Shown here in pieces: positions 16,162 to 23,561 of a stretch of 64,000 bases of DNA. A program made the translations under genes and the position numbers. The stretch comes from Pseudomonadota bacterium. GTDB lineage: Bacteria > Pseudomonadota > Gammaproteobacteria > Burkholderiales > Rhodocyclaceae. The stretch spans positions 1 to 64,000 of the forward strand of contig JAGTRU010000004.1 in the NCBI GenBank assembly GCA_018261905.1. The letters run 5' to 3'. The notes beneath the pieces were generated by a model. The model saw nothing but the letters and a program-made list of their open reading frames with translations, searched no databases and had not been told where the DNA came from. Positions within the stretch are counted from its first letter, which is position 1. Every line of letters begins with the position of its first letter.

Positions 16162-16184
16162 AAGCGCCGGCACTTCTGGCGCTT
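16162..16184 (-). promoter_or_regulatory. Intercistronic hairpin upstream of livK
   Basis: Stem AAGCGCC/GGCGCTT with a nine-base loop, in the 65-base gap between livM and livK. It lies about 27 bases upstream of the livK start codon. It could stabilise the 5' end of a processed livK mRNA; no T-run follows, so it is not an obvious terminator. Confidence 0.5.
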
Positions 16185-16200
16185 GGACGACAGCCGTTTC

Positions 16201-17277
16201 CTAGTGCGGGAAAGGCCACAGACGCAGTTTCTCCTTGGCGATCTGCCACAGACGGGCCAGCCCGTGCGGCTCGACGATCAGGAAGAACATGATCAGCGCA
16301 CCGAACACCAGGATCTGGATGTGCGACACGGTAGCGCTGGCAAAGGGCAGGCCGAACAGTTCGGCCAGGAAAGGCAGGGCAACGTCGAGAAAGATCGGCA
16401 GCAGCAGGATGAAGGCGGCGCCGAGGAAACTGCCCATGATCGAACCGACGCCGCCGATGATGATCATGAACAGGATCTTGAACGACATCTCGAGCGAGAA
16501 ACCGTCCGGCTCGACCGAGCCGAGGTAGCAGAAAGCGTACAGCGCCCCGGCCACGCCGCAGTAGAAGGAACTGACGGCAAAGGCCAGCAGCTTGGTCGGC
16601 ATCAGGCGGATGCCGATCACCGAGGCGGCGACGTCCATGTCGCGCACCGCCATCCAGGCCCGGCCGGTGGTCGAGCGCACCATGTTCTTGGCGGCCAGCG
16701 CCATGACGACGACGATGCCGAGGACCAGCAGGTATTTCTCGACCGGCGTGTTCAGTTCATGGCCGAACAACATCAACTTCTGCGTCGAAATCACGCCGGA
16801 CGACGAATTGTTCGACAGCCAGGGAAACTTGGTCAGGCACCAGACGATGAAGAACTGCGCCGCCAGCGTCGCCACGGCCAGGTAGAAGCCCTTGATGCGC
16901 AGGCTGGGCAAACCGAACAGGATGCCCACCGCCGCCGCCGTCAAGCCGCCGCAGATGAAGGAAGCGATCAGCGGCAGGCCTTCGATGCGTAGCTGGAAGT
17001 TGTAGGCGGCATAGGCGCCGACCGCCATGAAAGCGGCCGAACCGAGCGACAACTGGCCGGCATAGCCGGTCAGAATATTGAGCCCGAGGGCGGCCAGCGC
17101 GAAGATCAGGAAGGGAATGAGGATCGCCGAGAACCAGTACTCGCTGGCCAACAGCGGCACCCCGAGGAAAGCGACGGCGAGCAGCACGAGCACGCCGATG
17201 CGGTCCTGGCGGATCGGAAAAAGCTGCTGGTCGGCGGCGTAGGAGGTCTTGAACTGACCGGCTTCACGGTAAAGCAT
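16201..17277 (-). CDS. livM: Branched-chain-type ABC transporter permease LivM
   Basis: A 358-residue inner-membrane permease with about ten helices. The family core ALGLNILTGYAGQLSLGSAAFMAVGAYAAY and the EAA-like MVRSTTGRAWMAVRDMDVAASVIG segment are clear, and the conserved IIGGVGSIMGSFLGA follows near the C-terminus. It pairs with LivH to form the channel. It lies 50 bases after livH and 65 bases before livK in the minus-strand operon. Confidence 0.93.
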   Translation of the reverse strand: MLYREAGQFKTSYAADQQLFPIRQDRIGVLVLLAVAFLGVPLLASEYWFSAILIPFLIFALAALGLNILTGYAGQLSLGSAAFMAVGAYAAYNFQLRIEGLPLIASFICGGLTAAAVGILFGLPSLRIKGFYLAVATLAAQFFIVWCLTKFPWLSNNSSSGVISTQKLMLFGHELNTPVEKYLLVLGIVVVMALAAKNMVRSTTGRAWMAVRDMDVAASVIGIRLMPTKLLAFAVSSFYCGVAGALYAFCYLGSVEPDGFSLEMSFKILFMIIIGGVGSIMGSFLGAAFILLLPIFLDVALPFLAELFGLPFASATVSHIQILVFGALIMFFLIVEPHGLARLWQIAKEKLRLWPFPH

Positions 17278-17327
17278 GTTTTTTTAGTCCTTAGTCGCTA
17301 GTCTTTAGTCGGGGAGCAGAAGCCGCG

Positions 17328-18242
17328 CTACACGCGGTCAATGTGACGTTCGCCGAACAGGCCCTCGGGCCGTACCAGCAGGAAGAGCAGGGCCAACACA
17401 TACGGGAACCAGCCTTCGATGCCGCCGAAGTTGCCGCCGAAGAGGTCCTGCATGACCGGCGGGATGTAGATTTCGGCGAGCTTTTCCGAGGCGCCGATGA
17501 TCAGGCCGCCGACGATGGCGCCCGGCACCGAGGTGAAGCCGCCGAGGATCAGCACCGGCAGCGCCTTCAGGGCGGTGAACGTGAGCGCAAACTGCACACC
17601 GTTGCGGGCGCCCCACATCATTCCTGCCACCAGGGCGACGAAACCGGCGACACCCCAGACGATGGCCCAGATGTGCTGCAGCGGAATGCCGATCGACAGG
17701 GCGGCCTGGTGATCGTCGGCGACTGCCCGCAGCGCCCGGCCGATGCGGGTGTACTGGAAGAACAGGGCGAGTGTCGCGACCAGCACCGAGGCGACGCCAG
17801 CGGCGACCAGGTCGAACTTGGAAATGACCATGTTCCAGTTATCGAGGATCCAGGGAATCGGCTCGTCGACGATGCCCAGTTCCAGCGCCCGCGGCTCGCT
17901 GCCGAAAATCATCGGCGCCAGGCCTTCGATGAAGAAGGCCAGGCCGATGGTCGCCATGAACAGCGCGATCGGTGGCTGGTTGACCAGTTTGCGCAGCACG
18001 AACTTCTCGGTGGCGATGCCGAACAGGGTCATGATGACAAAGGCCAGGATCACCGCCAGCCACAGCGGCGCCCCCTTCTCCATGACGCCGACCACCGACA
18101 GCGCGGCCAGGTACACCATCGCCCCCTGGGCGAAGTTGAAGACACCGGAGGCCTTGTAGATCAACACGAAACCCAGTGCCACCAGGGCGTACATGACGCC
18201 GCTGAGCAGGCCGCCGATCAGGACTTCAAGGAAAAAGTTCAT
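17328..18242 (-). CDS. livH: Branched-chain-type ABC transporter permease LivH
   Basis: A 304-residue permease with about eight helices. The family patterns are GGLLSGVMYALVALGFVLIYKASGVFNFAQG near the N-terminus (residues ~10-40), YTRIGRALRAVADDHQAALSIGI and LGGFTSVPGAIVGGLIIG. GAGGAGGCGGG gives a strong ribosome-binding site before ATG 18242, 12 bases after livG. It forms the translocation pore with LivM. Confidence 0.93.
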   Translation of the reverse strand: MNFFLEVLIGGLLSGVMYALVALGFVLIYKASGVFNFAQGAMVYLAALSVVGVMEKGAPLWLAVILAFVIMTLFGIATEKFVLRKLVNQPPIALFMATIGLAFFIEGLAPMIFGSEPRALELGIVDEPIPWILDNWNMVISKFDLVAAGVASVLVATLALFFQYTRIGRALRAVADDHQAALSIGIPLQHIWAIVWGVAGFVALVAGMMWGARNGVQFALTFTALKALPVLILGGFTSVPGAIVGGLIIGASEKLAEIYIPPVMQDLFGGNFGGIEGWFPYVLALLFLLVRPEGLFGERHIDRV

Positions 18243-18254
18243 CGTCCCGCCTCC

Positions 18255-19097
18255 TCAGTGACCGGCGCCGAGATAGGCGCGAATCACGTCTTCATTGTTC
18301 TTAACTTCTTCCGGTTCGCCATCGCCGATCTTCTTGCCGTAGTCGAGCACGACGACGCGGTCGGAGATGTCCATGACCACGCCCATGTCGTGTTCGATGA
18401 GGACAATGGTCGTGCCGAACTGGTCATTCACGTCGAGGATGAAGCGGCACATGTCCTGTTTTTCCTCGACATTCATACCGGCCATCGGCTCGTCGAGGAG
18501 CAGCATCGACGGCTCGGCGGCCAGCGCCCGGCCCAGTTCAACACGCTTCTGCAGGCCGTAGGGGAGCCGCCCGACCGGTGTCTTGCGAATATGCTGGATT
18601 TCCAGGAAGTCGATCACCTCCTCGACCTTCTGCCTATGCTCCAGTTCTTCCCGCCGGGCGCGGCCGAACCACAAAGCGTGTTCGAGGAAATTGGCTTTCA
18701 TCTTGGTGATGCGCCCGGTCATGATGTTGTCGAGCACGCTCATGCCCTTGAACAGCGCGATATTCTGGAAGGTGCGGGCGATGTTCTGCTGGGCCGCCAT
18801 GTGCGGCTCCATGCGCTTGCGTTCCTCGCCGTGCCAGAAGATCTTGCCATCCTGCGGGTGGTAAACGCCGTTGATGACATTCAACATCGAACTCTTGCCG
18901 GCGCCGTTCGGGCCGATGATGGCGCGGATTTCGTGGGCGCGGACATTGAAGGAAATGTCGGTCAGCGCCTTGACGCCGCCGAAGCGCAGCGAAATGTTCT
19001 GCAGGTCGAGAATGACCTCGCCGATTTTCTTGCGGCTCATCGTGGAGGGCTCGCTGGATTGTCCGTACAGGGCGGAAATGGGCTCGGGATGGTTCAT
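18255..19097 (-). CDS. livG: Branched-chain-type ABC transporter ATPase LivG
   Basis: A 280-residue ATPase with Walker A GPNGAGKSSM, Q-loop ARTFQNIALF, an LPYGLQKRVELGRAL signature (atypical LPYG in place of LSGG, common in this subfamily), Walker B MLLLDEPMAGM and switch His in IEHDMG. ATG 19097 lies one base after the stop of the acyl-CoA ligase; a start at 19035-19041 (MSRKKIG) is an alternative, since the first ~20 residues are not conserved. It is coupled to the ligase gene, implying uptake and CoA activation are expressed together. Confidence 0.92.
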   Translation of the reverse strand: MNHPEPISALYGQSSEPSTMSRKKIGEVILDLQNISLRFGGVKALTDISFNVRAHEIRAIIGPNGAGKSSMLNVINGVYHPQDGKIFWHGEERKRMEPHMAAQQNIARTFQNIALFKGMSVLDNIMTGRITKMKANFLEHALWFGRARREELEHRQKVEEVIDFLEIQHIRKTPVGRLPYGLQKRVELGRALAAEPSMLLLDEPMAGMNVEEKQDMCRFILDVNDQFGTTIVLIEHDMGVVMDISDRVVVLDYGKKIGDGEPEEVKNNEDVIRAYLGAGH

Positions 19098-19098
19098 C

Positions 19099-21066
19099 TC
19101 AGGCCGCCTTCCGGACAATCGGGAAGGTCTTCGCATCGAGGATCTTCAGGTCGGCCGAGACCTTGCCGCGCCTACCGTCCTCGAACTTGACCTCGGTTTC
19201 GATGAACTGGCTGGACTTGCCGCTGTACAGCGCGTCGATCAGCACCTTGTATTTCTCGGCGACGAAATTGCGCCTTACCTTGCGCGTCCGCGTCAGTTCA
19301 TCGTCGTCCGGATCGAGTTCCTTGTGCAGCACGAGGAAACGATGTATCTGCGAATCGGCGACCATCGTGTCATGCACCAGGTCGGCATTGATCTGCTCGA
19401 CACACTCGCGGATCAGTTCCAGCACTTCCGGCTTGCCAGCCAGGTCGGCATAGCCGGAATAGGCGATGCCGCGCCGCTCGGCCCAGTTGCCGACGGCCCC
19501 GACGTCGATATTGACGAAGGCGCAGACCATGTCGCGGTCGTGGCCGAAGCAGACGACTTCCTTGATGTACTGGAAGAACTTCAGCTTGTTCTCGATGTAG
19601 TTGGGGGCGAACATCGCGCCGTTCGACAGCTTGCCGACGTCCTTGGCCCGGTCGATGATTTTCAGGTGACCGTCGGCGTCGAGGAAGCCGGCGTCGCCGG
19701 TCATGAACCAGCCGTCGGCGTTGATCGCCTCGGCAGTGGCCTCCGGCCGCTTGTAGTATTCCTTGAGCAGCATCGGCCCCTTGACCAGCACCTCGCCATT
19801 GGCGGCGATCCTGATGTCGACGCCGGGTGCCGGCTGGCCGACCGAGTCGAACTTGATGGCGCCGTCCGGCTGGATACAGACATAGGCGCAGGTTTCGGTC
19901 TGGCCGTAGAACTGCTTGAGATTGATGCCGATCGAGCGGTAGAACTTGAAAAGATCCGGCCCGATGGCGGCGCCGGCGGTATAGGCGACCTTGATCCGGC
20001 TCATGCCGAGGACGTTGCGCAACGGCGCATAGACCAGGATGTTGCCCAGCCAGTATTGCAGGCGCTCGTCGAAACCGACCGGCTTGCCATCGAGAATGTC
20101 GGCACCGCAGCGTTTGGCCACCGCCATGAAGTGGTGGAACATTTTCTGTTTGAGCTGGCCGGCGTCTTCCATGCGGATCATCACCGAGGTCAGCAGGCTC
20201 TCGAAAACGCGCGGCGGGGCAAAGTAGCAGGTCGGGCCGATTTCGCGCAGATCGGTCATCACCGTCTCGCCGGATTCCGGGCAATTGATGGTGAAGCCGG
20301 CGACCAGCGCCTGGGCGTAGGAAAACAGGTGATCGCCGACCCAGGCCATGGGCAGGTAGGAGAGGATGTCGCCGCTGGCGTCCAGATGATCGACGGCCAC
20401 CCCGCCCTGGGCGGCGGCGATGAAGGCGGCGTGGGTCTGGCAGACGCCCTTCGGCTTGCCGGTGGTGCCCGAGGTGTAGAGCATCACCGAGATGTCGTCG
20501 AAATGCCCGCGCTCGACTTCGGCATTGAGGAAATCGGCATGGTTGCGGTCATGCACCCGGCCCATTTCCATCAGTTCGTGGATATCGTGCAGGAAAGCCT
20601 GGTTGTAATGGCGCATGCCGCGCGGGTCGTCGTACACGATGTGTTCCAGCGCCGACGCCTGGTCGCGGATTTCCAGCATCTTGTCGACCTGCTCCTGGTC
20701 CTCGACAACGACGAAGCGGATGCCGGCATCCTGCAGCACGAACAGCATTTCGCCGGCCACCGCGTCCTGGTAGAGCGGCACCGGCACGCCGCCCAGACAC
20801 TGGGCAGCGCTCATCATCATGTACAGGTGCGGCCGGTTGTCGCCAATGATCGCCAGGTTGTCGCCACGCTTGAAACCGAGCGCCGCCAGACCGCAGGCCA
20901 GGGCGCGCACACGCTCGGCAACATCGAGCCAGGTCCACGTCTGCCAGATGCCGAGATATTTCTCGCGCATGGCCGGCGCCTGCGGACGGATTTGCGCGTG
21001 ATGAAACAACAACCGCGGGAAGGTATGCAAACCGTCCACTGCGGCGAAATTCGCCAGCTTGGGCAT
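19099..21066 (-). CDS. AMP-dependent long-chain acyl-CoA ligase (FadD-like)
   Basis: A 655-residue ANL-superfamily enzyme. It has the intact P-loop YTSGTTGKPKGV, the A5 motif YGQTETCAY, A7 WFMTGDAG, A8 IIDRAKDVGKLSNG and the family insert LPMAWVGDHLFSY, typical of long-chain or bulky acyl-CoA synthetases. It makes an acyl-adenylate and then the CoA thioester. GGAGGAG is six to seven bases before ATG 21066, so a strong first gene of the operon. Downstream come livG-H-M-K-F and a second ligase. The substrate could be a fatty, cyclic or aryl-alkanoic acid; sequence alone does not say. Confidence 0.9.
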   Translation of the reverse strand: MPKLANFAAVDGLHTFPRLLFHHAQIRPQAPAMREKYLGIWQTWTWLDVAERVRALACGLAALGFKRGDNLAIIGDNRPHLYMMMSAAQCLGGVPVPLYQDAVAGEMLFVLQDAGIRFVVVEDQEQVDKMLEIRDQASALEHIVYDDPRGMRHYNQAFLHDIHELMEMGRVHDRNHADFLNAEVERGHFDDISVMLYTSGTTGKPKGVCQTHAAFIAAAQGGVAVDHLDASGDILSYLPMAWVGDHLFSYAQALVAGFTINCPESGETVMTDLREIGPTCYFAPPRVFESLLTSVMIRMEDAGQLKQKMFHHFMAVAKRCGADILDGKPVGFDERLQYWLGNILVYAPLRNVLGMSRIKVAYTAGAAIGPDLFKFYRSIGINLKQFYGQTETCAYVCIQPDGAIKFDSVGQPAPGVDIRIAANGEVLVKGPMLLKEYYKRPEATAEAINADGWFMTGDAGFLDADGHLKIIDRAKDVGKLSNGAMFAPNYIENKLKFFQYIKEVVCFGHDRDMVCAFVNIDVGAVGNWAERRGIAYSGYADLAGKPEVLELIRECVEQINADLVHDTMVADSQIHRFLVLHKELDPDDDELTRTRKVRRNFVAEKYKVLIDALYSGKSSQFIETEVKFEDGRRGKVSADLKILDAKTFPIVRKAA

Positions 21067-21205
21067 TTCTTGTCTCCTCCGCCGCGACTCATGGTTCGCG
21101 GTCTGACCTTCGTTCAACCCATTGGGCTACCACTGCCTTACACAGACCTTGCGGCAAACCGACGGGTACTCAGCTTTGCGGCTCAGTGTAGGCAAGCGCC
21201 GGGCT

Positions 21206-21229
21206 TATAATTGTCATCCGGCGGACAAT
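21206..21229. promoter_or_regulatory. Crp/Fnr-type dyad overlapping a TATAAT box
   Basis: ATTGTC (21210-21215), eight bases, then GACAAT (21224-21229) form an exact dyad with an inner CCGG. A perfect -10 hexamer TATAAT (21206-21211) overlaps its left arm in the direction of the Crp-family gene, whose start is at 21252. No good -35 is present. The layout fits autoregulation and possible control of the divergent ligase-liv operon. Confidence 0.6.
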
Positions 21230-21251
21230 CCAGAAAATAATCGGAAAAACC

Positions 21252-21926
21252 TTGAAAAACGCTGAGGAATTGCTGCGTAGCTCGATCTGGGGCCAGTCCC
21301 TGACCGCGGAAGAAATGCGCAAGGCCCTGGCCGGCACAACCGAGCGCAGCTTTGCGGCCGGCGCCTTCATCTGCATGAAGGGCAAGCCAGTCGATTACTG
21401 GATGGGCATCGTCGACGGCCTGGGCAAGATGGCCAGCCACTGGACCACCGGCAAGACCACCTCGCTGACCGGCATCAGTTCCGGCGGCTGGTTCGGCGAA
21501 GGCTCATTGCTGAAAAAAGAGCCGCGCCGCTACGACGTCATGGCGATCCGCGAAACGCGCGTCGCCTTCATGAACCGCAGCACTTTCGAATGGCTGCTCG
21601 ACCACAGCATCCCGTTCAACCGCTACCTGGTTGCCCAGTTGAACGAGCGCCTCGGCCAGTTCATCGGCATGCTGGAAAACGAGCGCATGCTCGACACCGA
21701 CGCCCGCATCGCCCGCGGCCTGGCCGCCCTGTTCAACCCGGTGCTTTACCCGGGCACCAACCGCCTGCTGCAGATTTCCCAGGAAGAACTCGGCTACCTG
21801 GCCGGCGTCTCCCGCCAGCGCGCCAACCAGGCGCTGAAAGTGCTGGAAGACGCCGGGCTGGTGCGCAGCGAGTACGGCGGCATCAACATCCTCGACCTCG
21901 ATGGCCTGCGCACTTTCGGCGACTGA
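21252..21926 (+). CDS. Crp/Fnr-family transcriptional regulator
   Basis: A 224-residue regulator with an N-terminal cyclic-nucleotide-binding beta-roll (~20-120: FAAGAFICMKGKPVDYWMGIVDG, GGWFGEGSLLKKE), a dimer helix (~125-150) and a Crp-type winged helix (~165-215: ISQEELGYLAGVSRQRANQALKVLEDAGLV). Only one Cys is present, so it is not an Fe-S FNR. The first usable start is TTG at 21252; the next in-frame ATG (21315) would cut into the domain. It is transcribed away from the ligase-liv operon across a 185-base region containing a matching dyad, so it is the likely operon regulator. The effector is unknown. Confidence 0.87.
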   Translation: MKNAEELLRSSIWGQSLTAEEMRKALAGTTERSFAAGAFICMKGKPVDYWMGIVDGLGKMASHWTTGKTTSLTGISSGGWFGEGSLLKKEPRRYDVMAIRETRVAFMNRSTFEWLLDHSIPFNRYLVAQLNERLGQFIGMLENERMLDTDARIARGLAALFNPVLYPGTNRLLQISQEELGYLAGVSRQRANQALKVLEDAGLVRSEYGGINILDLDGLRTFGD

Positions 21927-21968
21927 GCGGAGTGGCGGCCGGGCGCGGGCCACATCACCACCGTTATC

Positions 21969-22120
21969 CGAGAAAACGCAATTGAACCGCGGAGACGCAG
22001 AGGTAAAACAAAGGCTTGCCAGGATTATTCGGCACACCTTCCGGGTGAGCCGAAAAAGCGTTGCAAACCACTGTTTTAACGTTCTTCTCTGTTCCTTTGC
22101 GACTCTGCGGTAAGGTTTTT
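21969..22120. repeat. Dispersed intergenic repeat, copy R4 (full length)
   Basis: This is the clearest copy, in the convergent gap between the Crp gene and DUF3999. It starts GAGAAAACGCAATTGAACC, then CGGAGACGCAGAGG, AAACAAAGGCTTGCCAGGATT, a GC hairpin with CACACCTTCCGGGTGAGCC, and ends CCTTTGCGACTCTGCGG plus a T-run. GCGGAGACGCAGAGG at the left is mirrored by CCTTTGCGACTCTGC at the right. Confidence 0.7.
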
Positions 22121-22124
22121 AGGG

Positions 22125-23561
22125 TTATTCGGCCTTGGGTTCAGCGCTTTGCCGCATTTGCCGGGTCAGCGTCCGGACCATCGCGGCCAGGACCAGCAGG
22201 CCCGCCAGCAACACCGACCAGAGGACCCATTTCGACGAAACGCCGGGCGTCTGAGGGGATTGCGTTAGCGCTTTGGCAGCGCCCAGCGCGGCGGGGCTGG
22301 GCGGAGCGGTAAGTAGCCCCAGCGTGGCAGTTGCCGCCGGCAACTCGCCCCGCCCGTCGTAACCCGGGATCAGCGTCGCCACCGGCAAATCGGCCCGTTC
22401 GACAGGGCTGGCGCCCCAGGCCAGCAGATAGGGACCGTCACCACGGGCCAGGAAAACCAGGACATGCGGCACAAAACCCAGGCGCAGAGTGGGTGGCATC
22501 GCCCCCAGGCCGCCGCTCCGGGCATCGACCACCAGGCGCAGGCGATTCCCGCGCAGGCCGGACAATACGACATCAGCCGATCTGATTTCACCGGCCGGCG
22601 ACTGCAGGCGGTATACGACCGTCCGCGCCAGGCTTTCCCAGACCGCTGGCGGCCGCTGATGGCGCCGCCGCCCACCGCCCGCCACCTGGTGCTGAATGTC
22701 CAGCGGCGCCAGCGCATTGACTTGCGGCAGGTCGAGGCGCAGCCTGTCCAACGGCATCTGCCCCACCCAGCTATATTCGTAAACATTGGGCAGCACGGTG
22801 CTCGGCGGCAAGGGCTCGGACCACAGCCGCAGGGGCGGCTCGAAACGGCTGGCGACGCTACCGAGTAGCACCGACCTGACCTCCGGGGCCTGTGACGGAT
22901 CGGCCCACAGCAGCCGCAGATATTTGTCGGCTCCCCCCTCCCACTCGGCGACATTGTTGTCCACCCGCTGCCCGGCATGCTCGAGATGGACCAGCTGACC
23001 GTCGGCTTTCAACAGGCGCCAGCGCTGCAGGTCAGCGCTGCTTTCCAGCGTATAGCGCAGGAAGGTCTGCCGGCTCGGCCCGACCTCCAGGCGCAGGGAG
23101 CGGATCCGCCCCGCTACCCGAGCGGCATCGATCACGATACCGCGCGGCCGACTGCCGGCTTGAGCCTTCCCCGCCCCCTGGCGCACGGCGATCAGCGTGC
23201 CATCGGCGCCGCGCCGCACGGTCACCGCCAGATCCCCATCGCCGTCGGCCGTCTCCGGCCCGGCCAGCAGCGGGAAGAAAGGAACCGGGCTGGTCGTCGC
23301 TTGCGACTCGCTACGCGCTTCGCTGCGCAGTAAGGCATGGGGCAGCGCCTCGCCCCGGGCGTTGAAGACGCGCAGGTCGGCCAGATCGGGGCGGGCACTC
23401 CCCTGATAGACGGCGAGCGGCAAGACCAGTTGATGGAAGGGGCCGCTGCCGACCGTCGCGAGCTTGCCCCGATGGGCGAAGTTCTCCGGCTGGAGCGGCA
23501 GTTCAGCCAGGGCCGAAGTGGCGAACAGGGCGACGACCAGCAAAGCGCTCAACACTTTCAT
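22125..23561 (-). CDS. DUF3999 family exported/membrane protein
   Basis: A 478-residue protein with a signal peptide (1-19, ending ATSALAELP), a large periplasmic beta-rich region and one C-terminal membrane helix (~445-465, WVLWSVLLAGLLVLAAMV) with a short basic tail. The order and composition match DUF3999, whose function is unknown. It is routinely encoded beside DUF2339, as here. Its ATG overlaps the DUF2339 stop by four bases (ATGA), so the two are translationally coupled. Confidence 0.8.
   Translation of the reverse strand: MKVLSALLVVALFATSALAELPLQPENFAHRGKLATVGSGPFHQLVLPLAVYQGSARPDLADLRVFNARGEALPHALLRSEARSESQATTSPVPFFPLLAGPETADGDGDLAVTVRRGADGTLIAVRQGAGKAQAGSRPRGIVIDAARVAGRIRSLRLEVGPSRQTFLRYTLESSADLQRWRLLKADGQLVHLEHAGQRVDNNVAEWEGGADKYLRLLWADPSQAPEVRSVLLGSVASRFEPPLRLWSEPLPPSTVLPNVYEYSWVGQMPLDRLRLDLPQVNALAPLDIQHQVAGGGRRRHQRPPAVWESLARTVVYRLQSPAGEIRSADVVLSGLRGNRLRLVVDARSGGLGAMPPTLRLGFVPHVLVFLARGDGPYLLAWGASPVERADLPVATLIPGYDGRGELPAATATLGLLTAPPSPAALGAAKALTQSPQTPGVSSKWVLWSVLLAGLLVLAAMVRTLTRQMRQSAEPKAE

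Noticed and set aside
14756-16204. 482-residue plus-strand frame opposite livK
   Set aside because: His/Asp/Arg-rich shadow translation; livK on the other strand has a signal peptide, SD and family motifs.
17343-21210. Two long plus-strand frames (615 and 779 residues) opposite livH, livG and the acyl-CoA ligase
   Set aside because: Low-complexity Asp/His/Gln-rich shadows of well-supported minus-strand genes.
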